From contig CAIQPK010000090.1 in the NCBI GenBank assembly GCA_903873705.1, forward strand, positions 167,637 through 231,636: DNA of 64,000 bases, given 5' to 3'. The notes beneath the pieces were generated by a model, which had not been told where the DNA came from, did not search any database, and saw nothing but the letters and a program-made list of their open reading frames with translations. This document shows positions 1-7,961 of this stretch, one piece after another; within the stretch, counting starts at the first letter, position 1; each line of letters opens with the position of its first letter. The stretch is from an uncultured Acidobacteriota bacterium (GTDB taxonomy: Bacteria; Acidobacteriota; Terriglobia; Terriglobales; Acidobacteriaceae). A program made the translations under genes and the position numbers.

Positions 1-1
1 T

Positions 2-661
2 GTTGGTTTGACCGGCGATCTCGGCAGTGGCAAGTCCACGGTGGCGGCGATGCTCGCCGCCCGGGGCGCCATTATTCTCTCTTCCGACGAAATGGGACGC
101 GCCATGATGGAGCCAGGGCAGACGGTCTACGCCGCCATCGTCGCCACGTTTGGCGCGGGGGTGGTGCAGCCCGACGGCCAGCTTGACCGCCGGGAGCTCG
201 CGCGGCTGGCCTTCGCGGAAAAGCGCGTGGAGGCGCTCAACGCTATCGTGCACCCCGCCGTCATCGCCGAACAGGCCAGCCTGATCGCGGAGATTGCCGA
301 GAGCAAACCGGACGCGATCGTCGTGGTCGAGTCCGCGCTCATCTTCTCGACGAAGCACGCTGCCGACGGCCAGCCGTGGCACAAGCGCTTCGACGAGGTG
401 CTGATTGTGACGGCGCCGGAGAGCGTCAAGATCGCCCGCTTCATCGAGCGCGCCTCCGCAGGCAAGCAACTCACTGCCGAAGAGCGCACCACGCTGGAAA
501 CCGAAGCCCGGAGGCGCCTGCTCGCGCAGCGCTCCTCGACCACCCACGAAGACGACGGCATCATCATCCGGAACAGCGGCGATAAGGCCGCCCTGGAAGT
601 GCGTGTCAGCGACGTGTGGCGCGCCCTGCAGCGCATGGCCAGCCGCAACTCCGCTTCCTAA
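2..661 (+). CDS. coaE: Dephospho-CoA kinase, 5' end outside window
   Basis: CoaE phosphorylates the 3'-hydroxyl of dephospho-CoA with ATP, the last cytosolic step of coenzyme A synthesis. The frame is open from the first bases and reads V-G-L-T-G-D-L-G-S-G-K-S-T, the usual CoaE N-terminal strand and P-loop, so the true start lies just upstream of the window and the TTG at position 8 is an internal Leu codon. The LSSDEMGR segment is the expected conserved acidic motif after the P-loop, and the remaining length (about 217 residues) is close to the family norm of about 200. The next gene (HtrA) follows after a 67-bp gap on the same strand. Confidence 0.92.
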   Translation, partial: VGLTGDLGSGKSTVAAMLAARGAIILSSDEMGRAMMEPGQTVYAAIVATFGAGVVQPDGQLDRRELARLAFAEKRVEALNAIVHPAVIAEQASLIAEIAESKPDAIVVVESALIFSTKHAADGQPWHKRFDEVLIVTAPESVKIARFIERASAGKQLTAEERTTLETEARRRLLAQRSSTTHEDDGIIIRNSGDKAALEVRVSDVWRALQRMASRNSAS

Positions 662-728
662 AGAGCCAAGGGTCAGGGGAAAACGCTAAAATCTGGACAA
701 TGCGCTTCCAGCGCATCCAAGGTCTGTG

Positions 729-1934
729 ATGAAACTGCGTCCTGTTGTCCTCGTACTTTTGATTCTCGCCGGCTTCTACTACGTTTCCACGCGCTTCCTG
801 CCCAGTGGCGCGCTAGCTGGACTGGTGCATCGCGGCGACCCTGCCGGGGCCACTACCGCCACTTCTACTGGCCCGCTCGGCAATTTTTCTCTGACCGAAG
901 CCAGCGCCGCCCCGGCCTTTGACGCCGAAGAGCAGCAGAATATCGCCGTCTACAAAAAGGCCCTGCCGTCGGTGGTCAACATCACCAGCACGGCCATGGC
1001 GTACGACTTCTTCTACCGCCCCGTGCCGCAGCAGGGCCAGGGCTCGGGCTTCATCCTCGATAAAGAGGGCCACATCCTTACCAACAATCACGTCATCGAC
1101 AACGCCCAGCTGGTCGAAGTCACGCTGGCCGACAAGAAGAAGTACAAGGCGACCGTCGTCGGCGTCGACCGCAACCATGACCTGGCGCTGTTGCAGATCA
1201 AGGACGCCGCCAACCTGACGCCGGCCGTGCTCGCCGAGTCCACCAACCTGGTGGTCGGACAGCGCGTCTACGCGATCGGCAATCCGTTTGGCTTCTCCGG
1301 CACCATGACGCGCGGCATCATCTCGGCTATCCGCTCGGTGGCGATGCCTTCCGGTAACAAGATTGAGGACGCCATCCAGACCGACGCGTCGGTCAACCCC
1401 GGCAACTCCGGCGGACCGCTGCTGAACTCGCGCGGCGAGGTCATCGGCATCACCACGCTGATTGCGTCGAACCCCAACGGCGGCGCCGACCAGTCCGCCG
1501 GCATCGGATTCGCTATCCCCATCGAGACCGCGAAGGCTGTCATTGCCGACTTCCAGAAGTACGGCCGCGCGCGCCGTCCTTCGCTGGACATTGTGACGCT
1601 GCCTATCGGCCCGGATATCGCCGAGCAGATCGGCCTGCCCGCCGACTACGGCATCCTGATCGAGCGCGTACTTCCGGGCGGCGCCGCTGAACGGGCGGGA
1701 CTGCGCGGCGGCACGCAGCAGGCGTACATGGGCAACACCCCGGTGATGCTGGGCGGTGACCTGATCGTGGCAGCAGATGGGCAGGAGATCACCACACCGC
1801 AGGACCTTTCCAACGCCATGAACTCGCACCACGCCGGCGACACGATTGTGCTGATGGTCTTCCGTGGACGCCAGCGGATGACGGTGAAGGTAACGCTATC
1901 GGATGCCAAGCAGGTGATTGGCGGCCAGGCCTAA
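729..1934 (+). CDS. Periplasmic trypsin-like serine protease, HtrA/DegP family
   Basis: This is an envelope quality-control protease with a single N-terminal membrane anchor (about residues 5-20), a trypsin-like domain and one C-terminal PDZ domain. Counting from the GTG at 726, the triad is His122 (TNNHVID), Asp152 (NHDLALLQ) and Ser228 (NPGNSGGPLL). The PDZ domain covers roughly residues 290-395, so it is DegS/HhoA-like in layout rather than a two-PDZ DegP. I chose the ATG at 729 over the in-frame GTG at 726 because AAGG lies 6 nt upstream of it. A strong hairpin follows the stop codon and is shared with the convergent TonB receptor gene. Confidence 0.93.
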   Translation: MKLRPVVLVLLILAGFYYVSTRFLPSGALAGLVHRGDPAGATTATSTGPLGNFSLTEASAAPAFDAEEQQNIAVYKKALPSVVNITSTAMAYDFFYRPVPQQGQGSGFILDKEGHILTNNHVIDNAQLVEVTLADKKKYKATVVGVDRNHDLALLQIKDAANLTPAVLAESTNLVVGQRVYAIGNPFGFSGTMTRGIISAIRSVAMPSGNKIEDAIQTDASVNPGNSGGPLLNSRGEVIGITTLIASNPNGGADQSAGIGFAIPIETAKAVIADFQKYGRARRPSLDIVTLPIGPDIAEQIGLPADYGILIERVLPGGAAERAGLRGGTQQAYMGNTPVMLGGDLIVAADGQEITTPQDLSNAMNSHHAGDTIVLMVFRGRQRMTVKVTLSDAKQVIGGQA

Positions 1935-1959
1935 GCCCCATCGAGCAGCCTGGAGCGCA

Positions 1960-2000
1960 AAGAGAACGGCCCGGACTGTAATAGTCCGGGCCGTTCTCTT
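1960..2000. terminator. Bidirectional hairpin terminator between convergent genes
   Basis: A perfect 18-bp inverted repeat (1960-1977 and 1983-2000) encloses the 5-nt loop GTAAT. It lies between the stop codons of the HtrA gene (+) and the TonB receptor gene (-), so it probably ends both transcripts. Confidence 0.8.
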
Positions 2001-2015
2001 GTTGCGGGTTAGGAG

Positions 2016-5000
2016 TTAGAAGAACAGCTTCGCGCTGAACTGCAGCTGGCGTGCCGTGTACAAACCGTTGTTTGTACCGCTGGGAGCGCGGAACGCGTTC
2101 AGCTGTTGGCTGACAGTTCCGGTCGACAGGTTCGGGTTCGGAGCGATGCAGCCCTGGAATACCGATCCGGTGGGTACCGAAACGGATGTGGAGATCGGGC
2201 AGGTAACCGTCACCGTACCAGCTGATGAAACCGCCGCACTCGAGCTCGCGCTCAGGTACGTCGACTGCGATCCAACGACGCCGGTGATGATGGTGTGGTT
2301 TAGCAGGTTCAAGGCATCCGCTGAGAACTGCAGGTAGATCTTCTCGTAGATCGGGAAGTTACGCGCCAGCCGGAAGTCGAAGTCGTTGAAGCCAGGCCCG
2401 ACGATGCTGTTGCGCCCAATCTGCGGCGGACGGCCGGTGGTAGCCAGACCGGAACCCGAACTGATCGTGCCGCCGTAGATGTTGCCGTCATCACCGTAAC
2501 TGCTGGAGCTGGTCGAACCCGCGAACACGGTGCCCGACATGCTCATGAAGACCGGCTGGCCGGCCGAGGCGATTTCGGCTCCTGAGAACGTCCACTCGTC
2601 GATCAGCTGCTTGGCGATTTTATTGCCGGTAAACAGCTGTGGCTTGTAGACAAAGCTCAGGGTGAAGCGGTTGCGGATGTCGGTGTCCGACGGTCCGTTT
2701 TCCGCCTTCTGATTGTTGGGGTCAAGCGGAGCATCGCCGCCGTAGAATGTGCCGTTCGCGCCGCCCACCTGGCCGGTATCGGTGCCATGAGCCCAGGTGT
2801 AGTTGGCGATGACTTCGAGGCCATTCCGGAACGGATGCTTGACCGTCGCCGCCAGCGAGTTGTACCACGTGTTGGCCTTGGAGAAGCCGGTGTTGTACGT
2901 CGCAATGCTGGTGTTGATGCGATCGGTGGGCAGGTAGACCGGAACGGTCAGCTGCTTGATGAGGGTGTTGTTGATGTCCTGCACGTTGTAGGTGCGCAGG
3001 CCGTGGGGTGTCTGTCCGAGCAGGTTGGCGTCAATGAACACCGGCAGGCGCATGCCGCGCGTTGCCACCCAACCCAAAGAAAGGGTCATTTTGCCGGGCA
3101 GGGTCTGCTCAATCGCCAGGTCAGCTTCGTGCGCGTAAGGCGGAACGAAGTTCGGATCGAGGCCGTGGAAGCTCTGGGCCCCAGCGACGGCAGGACCATT
3201 GACTGACGGCACGGTGCCGCCGGTCGGGTGCAGTGCGCCGGAGATGGCCGGACCGGTGGGAAGGAAGGGTACGTTGGGGAAGGACAGCTTGGAGCCGGCA
3301 GCGGGTACCGTGGAGCAGGATACCGTCGCCGTTGCCGACGTGGTCGCACCGCAACCGGAGTAGTTGTAGTTGATTTGTACGATGCCGTTTTCTACGCGGC
3401 CGGCATAGTAGGTGGAACCCTGGTTGAGAGCGGAAAACAAGCCGTAACCGCCACGCAGTACCGTTCCGGTCCAGGGCGACCAGCTGAAGCCGATGCGAGG
3501 CTGGAAGCGGCTGGTGTTCTTGATGGTCGAGCTGTACTTGGAGAACGGCGCTGCATAAACAGCGGGGTTGATGAACGACGGCGGCGTGAGGAACTGCGGC
3601 GCCGGCGTGATCTGGATGTCGTAGCGAATGCCAGCGGTTAGCGTAAAGCTGGGAGATAGCTTCCACGTGTCTTCGGCAAAGCCGTCGATCATGTTCATAT
3701 GGAAGTCGTCCTTGCCTTGCTGTCCGGCCGCGGTATTGATGACGTCCACAGTCTGCACGAAGCTGGTGTAGTGATATCCGGCGTAGGGATCGGTATCGCC
3801 AGCCTGGCCGGCGAAGGCATCCTGCACGTAGGACTGGAAGTTTACGTTGTTGTTGGTGCCGCTATAGCTGTAAATGCCGCCGCCCTGGAAGAGATTGATC
3901 ATCACTTCGTGGACGTTGTTATAGTCGCCGCCAAACTTGAACGTGTGGTGGCCGTGCGTTGTCGAGAAGACATCGGTGAACTGGATGCGATGTTCATCTG
4001 GTTCCGCGACGCGTGGCAGGGCATTGGGCATGCCGAAGGTGGCAATGCCGGTAGCAATCGAGGGGCCAGGCGCGTTGGCGCCAGCTGTCTCGAGATCGCG
4101 GCCGAACTGGAAGTGGATCTGGTTGACGGAAGCCTTACCCAGCTGCGTGGTCAGGCCAGCAACCAGGAAGCGCTCGTGATAGCTGGTGGGCGCGTTGGTT
4201 GAGGGCGAGCTGTTGGAGAAGGTGTTGGCCGGGCTGTAACCGTAGGTGGAATCGAAGTCGACGAAGTTGTAGTCGACAAACGCATCGTTCTTGCTGTTCA
4301 CGTGGTAGTCAAGGCGCGGGAAGAACAGGTTCTGCTTCTGGAAGCGGCCCGGTGCGGCCTGGGAAACGTTCTGCAGGAAGGTGACGGCATTCGAGCACTG
4401 CGTGGCAGTAATGCCAAACGTCTGGGTGTAGCCGGTGGTACCCACCACCGGGCACTGGGCGGGGGAAGCCGTGTTGTTGGTCGTATAGGTGCCCGTGGGG
4501 GTCGCTGAGAAGGTATTGGAGTCGGTGTAGAGCACCTTACCTACCTTGCGGAAACCGTCATAGGTGAAGAACAGGAAGAGCTTGTCCTTGATAATCGGGC
4601 CGCCCACCGAACCGCCGAACTGGTTCTGCTGGTGCACCGGCTGGGTCAGCAGGAAAGCCAGCCCGCCATTGTGCAGCACGGAGTACTTGCTGAACGGATC
4701 GAGCGCGTTCAGGTCCGGGTAGCGCAGCATGTAGAAAAGGTCGCCGTGAATGGCGTTGGTGCCGCTCTTGGTGATGGCGTTCACCTGTCCGCCAGCCGCC
4801 TGGCCGAACTCGACCGAGTAGTTCGAGGTTTCAGCCTGGAACTCCTTGATGGAGTCGATCGAGTAAACATAGGGCGCGCCGGAGGAACGGCCGCGGGCCT
4901 CGGAGAACAGCATCTGGTTGTTGTTCGATCCGTCGACGTAGTTCTGGTTGTACAGGCCACTGATGCCATGGAAGCTGACCAGGCCGGTGCCGCCATCCTG

Positions 5001-5501
5001 CACCACGTTCGGCGTATTCAGAACGAAGGCGCTCCAGTTGCGCGTGGCTACGGGTAGATTTTCCAGCATCACGGGATCGAAGGTCTGTGAGACTTCCACC
5101 TTCTGCGTATCGAGAAGCGGCGTCTCACCGCTGACCGAGACCTCGGTGGTTACCGAACCCGCATTGAGCTTGCCGTCCAGCGTCAAGAGCTGGCCGACGG
5201 TCAGCAGCAGGTCCTTCCGGTCGATCTTGCTGTAGGCGCCGCCGCCCAGCATAACCTCATAGTGGCCTGGGACCAGGAACGGAGCGATATACGAACCGGC
5301 TCCGTTTGTCTCCAGCGGACGGGAGACGCCGGTGTCGGTGTTAGTCACGACCACGGGCGCGCCAGCGATGGCAGCTCCGGTTGCATCCGTAACAGTACCG
5401 GTGATCGTAGCTGTGCCAGAGGTCTGTGCCAGCGCCGGAAGAGCCAAACAGAGCGCCAGGGCGTACACGGCGACACGGAATCGATGAGCAGGAAATTTCA
5501 T
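2016..5501 (-). CDS. TonB-dependent receptor, Oar-like, with carboxypeptidase-regulatory-like domain
   Basis: The product is an outer-membrane protein of 1,161 residues. A signal peptide occupies about residues 1-25. A carboxypeptidase-regulatory-like beta-sandwich follows (about 28-110, TGTVTDATGAAI), then a plug domain (ENLPVATRNWSAF region) and a long beta-barrel ending in LQFSAKLFF with a C-terminal Phe, typical of outer-membrane barrels. This architecture is abundant in Acidobacteriota and is thought to import large or complex substrates; the substrate here cannot be read from sequence. The ATG at 5501 fits the signal peptide. The transposon described below inserted about 175 bp upstream of this start, so promoter function may be affected. 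Confidence 0.9.
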   Translation of the reverse strand: MKFPAHRFRVAVYALALCLALPALAQTSGTATITGTVTDATGAAIAGAPVVVTNTDTGVSRPLETNGAGSYIAPFLVPGHYEVMLGGGAYSKIDRKDLLLTVGQLLTLDGKLNAGSVTTEVSVSGETPLLDTQKVEVSQTFDPVMLENLPVATRNWSAFVLNTPNVVQDGGTGLVSFHGISGLYNQNYVDGSNNNQMLFSEARGRSSGAPYVYSIDSIKEFQAETSNYSVEFGQAAGGQVNAITKSGTNAIHGDLFYMLRYPDLNALDPFSKYSVLHNGGLAFLLTQPVHQQNQFGGSVGGPIIKDKLFLFFTYDGFRKVGKVLYTDSNTFSATPTGTYTTNNTASPAQCPVVGTTGYTQTFGITATQCSNAVTFLQNVSQAAPGRFQKQNLFFPRLDYHVNSKNDAFVDYNFVDFDSTYGYSPANTFSNSSPSTNAPTSYHERFLVAGLTTQLGKASVNQIHFQFGRDLETAGANAPGPSIATGIATFGMPNALPRVAEPDEHRIQFTDVFSTTHGHHTFKFGGDYNNVHEVMINLFQGGGIYSYSGTNNNVNFQSYVQDAFAGQAGDTDPYAGYHYTSFVQTVDVINTAAGQQGKDDFHMNMIDGFAEDTWKLSPSFTLTAGIRYDIQITPAPQFLTPPSFINPAVYAAPFSKYSSTIKNTSRFQPRIGFSWSPWTGTVLRGGYGLFSALNQGSTYYAGRVENGIVQINYNYSGCGATTSATATVSCSTVPAAGSKLSFPNVPFLPTGPAISGALHPTGGTVPSVNGPAVAGAQSFHGLDPNFVPPYAHEADLAIEQTLPGKMTLSLGWVATRGMRLPVFIDANLLGQTPHGLRTYNVQDINNTLIKQLTVPVYLPTDRINTSIATYNTGFSKANTWYNSLAATVKHPFRNGLEVIANYTWAHGTDTGQVGGANGTFYGGDAPLDPNNQKAENGPSDTDIRNRFTLSFVYKPQLFTGNKIAKQLIDEWTFSGAEIASAGQPVFMSMSGTVFAGSTSSSSYGDDGNIYGGTISSGSGLATTGRPPQIGRNSIVGPGFNDFDFRLARNFPIYEKIYLQFSADALNLLNHTIITGVVGSQSTYLSASSSAAVSSAGTVTVTCPISTSVSVPTGSVFQGCIAPNPNLSTGTVSQQLNAFRAPSGTNNGLYTARQLQFSAKLFF

Positions 5502-5676
5502 GCGGTAACTCCACTGAGATAGTGAGGTTCGGGCAGAAAAGCGGCTGCCGGATGGGACAACACGGGCGTTAATAGAAAAACGACGACGCCGGTCTGATTT
5601 TCACAGGGCCACAAAAGTTGATTTAGGTGTTCAAGATTCAAGCTTCACCCATGCCCTGCGCCTTGTCAAGGGTTTG

Positions 5677-5684
5677 TAACCTTC
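5677..5684. repeat. Left target-site duplication TAACCTTC
   Basis: The 8 bases directly outside the left inverted repeat are TAACCTTC and are repeated exactly outside the right inverted repeat at 9805-9812. Confidence 0.9.
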
Positions 5685-5713
5685 GGTAGTGGGTCAGTTT
5701 GCTTTTCCACAGG
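5685..5713 (+). repeat. Left terminal inverted repeat of transposon, 29 bp
   Basis: It matches the reverse complement of 9776-9804 at all 29 positions. The match ends sharply at 5714 (C against A in the other arm). Confidence 0.95.
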
Positions 5714-5749
5714 CCGCCTTGGCATCCCCGCTTGTGGGATCATTGTTCC

Positions 5750-6004
5750 ATGAGTACCACCAGAGGAAAAAGACCGACCGACCCTAACCAACTCGCAAAG
5801 TGGGTCGTCGAACAGTCTACCTCTGAACCCGACTCCCCCAAAGTTGTGCCCGTCCCCAAAAGCCTTTCCTCGTATATGTCTGCTATTGGGCGGAAAGGCG
5901 GAGCCATCGGGGGCAAACGGCGGCTGCTCACCATGACGCCAGAGAAGCGCCGCGAGGCCGCCATCAAGGCTGCTCAGGCTCGCTGGAAGAAACCCCCGGC
6001 CTAA
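5750..6004 (+). CDS. Small KGG-motif basic protein (transposon cargo)
   Basis: The product is an 84-residue protein without a signal peptide. Its C-terminal half holds a GRKGGAIGGKRRL motif followed by TPEKRREAAIKAAQARWKK, resembling the KGG/stress-repeat type of small basic bacterial proteins; the family's function is not established. I chose the ATG at 5750 because the longer open frame starts inside the terminal inverted repeat. The stop overlaps the convergent XRE regulator stop by 4 nt (CTAA). Possible roles are nucleic-acid binding or an antitoxin-like partner, but nothing in the sequence decides this. Confidence 0.7.
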   Translation: MSTTRGKRPTDPNQLAKWVVEQSTSEPDSPKVVPVPKSLSSYMSAIGRKGGAIGGKRRLLTMTPEKRREAAIKAAQARWKKPPA

Positions 6005-6216
6005 ACACCCTTCAGGAACTCAGCCACGGTCATGCCGAAGCTGGTTGCCAGCATTTCAACCAAGCTCACATGGATGTCCCGCTTTCCATTCTCGATCTCT
6101 GAGATGTGGCAGCGGTTTATGCCTGAGATTTCAGCAAGATAGTGCTGGTTCCAGCCGCGCTTTCCCCTCAACAGCCGCAGACGCCTCCCCAGCCGCACGT
6201 TGACGTCATTTGCCAC
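6001..6216 (-). CDS. XRE-family helix-turn-helix regulator (transposon cargo)
   Basis: The product is a 71-residue single-domain Cro/CI-type DNA-binding protein. The HTH spans about residues 8-65, with the recognition helix in the segment INRCHISEIENGKRD and the usual C-terminal VEMLATSFGM helix. A good Shine-Dalgarno (GGAGGTG) precedes the ATG. It is divergent from the membrane-protein gene at 6333; the 116-bp gap contains a perfect dyad (6247-6266) that is a likely operator for this protein. As the only recognisable regulator in the element, it may control the cargo and perhaps the transposase (inference). Confidence 0.88.
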   Translation of the reverse strand: MANDVNVRLGRRLRLLRGKRGWNQHYLAEISGINRCHISEIENGKRDIHVSLVEMLATSFGMTVAEFLKGV

Positions 6217-6246
6217 ACCTCCAGAATCGCGTTACCGTTGCACCTA

Positions 6247-6266
6247 ATGTTGGATGTCTCCAACAT
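6247..6266. promoter_or_regulatory. Dyad operator candidate ATGTTGGA-N4-TCCAACAT
   Basis: This perfect 8-bp inverted repeat with a 4-nt spacer lies midway between the divergent XRE gene and membrane-protein gene. Its size and placement suit a dimeric XRE repressor controlling both directions; the binding itself is inferred. Confidence 0.55.
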
Positions 6267-6332
6267 ACCTGCGCGGCCAATCCGAGCCCCTCGGCCATTC
6301 CAAAATTTGGACTGACTCAACGGGGAGAGTCT

Positions 6333-6938
6333 ATGGATATCGGCGCCATCTTTAGCAAATTGCGAAGCAGATACTTTTGGTTGGTACTAGCGAGTTTCCT
6401 CTTCGTTATTGCCATGACGTTTTTACCCTCAGTTCCTATGAGACAAGGTGATCGCGATGACCCTAATGATGACGCGCCAGTGGAACACGTTTCCCCATTC
6501 TTCGCTGGGTTCATCGCAGCTTGCGCTCTGGGAGGATTCTGGACATTTGACTACAGGCGGCAGCACCCAAAGAGATCACCCAACCTACGCGGTCCAGTGA
6601 TGGATTACTACAGTGGGCAACGTTTCTTCCCTGATTTCTACGTGGCCGAAGGAGAGAAGTGGGCTTGGATGGCATGTATTCGCGAAACCGAGAGCGGCGA
6701 GATGCACGCATTTGAGTTGGAACCTGTCATCCACGAAAACGATCTGGGTTACGGGGACGACATCCACATCCTGCCACGAAGATTCAATGAGAGCGACAGC
6801 CTAGAAGGACATGACCTTGCGAGATCCTGTTGCTGTATCCCGGTCATCATGGAACAGGTTCGCGGAAGAACGCTCGTGATCCATCTGGAGAAAGATCACC
6901 GGAGCTCACCTGCGTCTGAATTCGATAAATCCTCATGA
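6333..6938 (+). CDS. Membrane protein of unknown function (transposon cargo)
   Basis: The product has 201 residues. Two hydrophobic segments, about residues 14-31 and 55-70, are separated by an acidic loop (RDDPNDDAP). A soluble C-terminal part of about 130 residues follows and contains a Cys cluster (RSCCCIPV). I recognise no family. The start at 6333 is supported by GGGGAGA 5 nt upstream; the longer open frame would run through the XRE operator. The next gene follows after 64 bp on the same strand. It could be a membrane-anchored sensor or an immunity-type protein, but this is speculation. Confidence 0.7.
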   Translation: MDIGAIFSKLRSRYFWLVLASFLFVIAMTFLPSVPMRQGDRDDPNDDAPVEHVSPFFAGFIAACALGGFWTFDYRRQHPKRSPNLRGPVMDYYSGQRFFPDFYVAEGEKWAWMACIRETESGEMHAFELEPVIHENDLGYGDDIHILPRRFNESDSLEGHDLARSCCCIPVIMEQVRGRTLVIHLEKDHRSSPASEFDKSS

Positions 6939-7002
6939 AGTCGTTCGATTCTTGCTGTATTTTCTACGAACCTTAGAGATGCTTATGTTGAGGAGAATTG
7001 AT

Positions 7003-7356
7003 ATGCCGGATGGTAAAGCAAAGGGTGCGCTTCGGGAGTATGTTGATGACGTGACCGGCACAAGTGCCGCGAGAACGGTTCGCAAAGCTGCACGATCGAT
7101 AGCGGATCACGTCAGGAAAGCTGTTATTACGACTGACCCTCCAAGGAAGAAGGGGCCGGCCAGGGGTGGACAAAGCGATGGCGGGGGCGCGGGTGGCTCA
7201 TGGGAAACGGGCGGAAAGATTCGCAAGACCGGGCCCGCGAACCTACACGCTGGAGAGCGCGTGATTCCACGGAGCAAGGTCAAGAAGGTTGAGCGGTTGA
7301 TGCGGAAGTCAAAAATGAGAATGACGAATAAGCGGCGGGGATCAAGCGGGCGATGA
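7003..7356 (+). CDS. Lys/Arg/Gly-rich basic protein (transposon cargo)
   Basis: The product has 117 residues, is strongly basic and carries a glycine-rich linker (GGQSDGGGAGGSW). The ATG at 7003 is preceded by AGGAGA at ideal spacing. The C-terminal segment ANLHAGERVIPRSKVKK resembles the 'hxGExVxxx' motif seen near the ends of some phage tail tape-measure proteins, which would hint at phage ancestry; the similarity is short and I do not assign a function. The final 4 nt overlap the next gene's ATG (ATGA), implying translational coupling. Confidence 0.65.
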   Translation: MPDGKAKGALREYVDDVTGTSAARTVRKAARSIADHVRKAVITTDPPRKKGPARGGQSDGGGAGGSWETGGKIRKTGPANLHAGERVIPRSKVKKVERLMRKSKMRMTNKRRGSSGR

Positions 7357-7535
7357 CTGTGGCTTTCCGCACCTGTTGCCTTCTTTTGGCAGCAATCATA
7401 ATGTGGGTAGTCTTCGGCCATCCATTTCAGAGGCCCACGGCTGTTTGCAGGGATGGGCACATTAGCTACTCCAAGCATCGGTCTGGAACGTGCTCTTGGC
7501 ATGGCGGAGTTGCCAAGTGGGAGCCGAAGCACTAA
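7353..7535 (+). CDS. DUF3761-type small secreted protein (transposon cargo)
   Basis: The 60-residue product starts with a hydrophobic signal or anchor (about residues 6-22). The mature part carries the DUF3761 signature CRDGHISYSKHRSGTCSWHGG with two Cys and several His, which could bind metal or form a disulfide. DUF3761 domains occur in many small exported bacterial proteins without known function. The start overlaps the upstream stop (ATGA) and the stop overlaps the convergent neighbour by 4 nt. Confidence 0.72.
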   Translation: MTVAFRTCCLLLAAIIMWVVFGHPFQRPTAVCRDGHISYSKHRSGTCSWHGGVAKWEPKH

Positions 7536-7849
7536 GCCCTCTTAAGCTTCCGCAGATTGAATACGTCCTGACGTGCTCTCTTCATCTTCTCAATCATCGC
7601 GGAAACAGACGCAACAGTTTCAAAACTCGCGAACTCGTCGGGTGTCAGACGGTTTTCGATATCGCCTTCTGGGGTGAAATCAGAAGGACTCGGTTCCAGC
7701 AGCGCGTTGCGCCGGAGCCGGTCGGCGATCTGCTCCAAAGCCTTCGCCGCGCTAATTGCATTGCCGCGTATAAAGCCCAGACCATCCTCAGCATCCTCAA
7801 TTTGAACCAGCAAAGTGCCTCGATGTAGCTTCCTGTCTTTATCGGTCAT
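7532..7849 (-). CDS. Protein of unknown function (transposon cargo)
   Basis: The 105-residue soluble protein is mostly predicted helical and contains an internal segment AISAAKALEQIADRLRRNA and a charged C-terminus (KMKRARQDVFNLRKLKR). The ATG at 7849 has AGGAG about 9 nt upstream; an in-frame ATG at 7915 would extend it by 22 residues without a comparable ribosome-binding site. No family is recognised. It is divergent from the transposase and converges on the DUF3761 gene with a CTAA overlap. Confidence 0.6.
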   Translation of the reverse strand: MTDKDRKLHRGTLLVQIEDAEDGLGFIRGNAISAAKALEQIADRLRRNALLEPSPSDFTPEGDIENRLTPDEFASFETVASVSAMIEKMKRARQDVFNLRKLKRA

Positions 7850-7925
7850 GACAACACTGCTCCTGATCTCTATGCAATCACGGCTTTCCGATTCCCGCCA
7901 CACGAAAATTCTCAATCTCTTCCTA

Positions 7926-7954
7926 TTGACATGCTAAAGCGGCTAAAGCATAAT
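7926..7954 (+). promoter_or_regulatory. Sigma70-type promoter of the transposase, with direct repeats
   Basis: TTGACA (7926-7931) and CATAAT (7949-7954) are separated by exactly 17 bp. The expected start of transcription falls at or next to the transposase ATG at 7962, so the mRNA would be nearly leaderless. The spacer contains a direct repeat GCTAAAGC (7933-7940 and 7942-7949), a candidate regulator site. Confidence 0.65.
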
Positions 7955-7961
7955 CGCAAGT

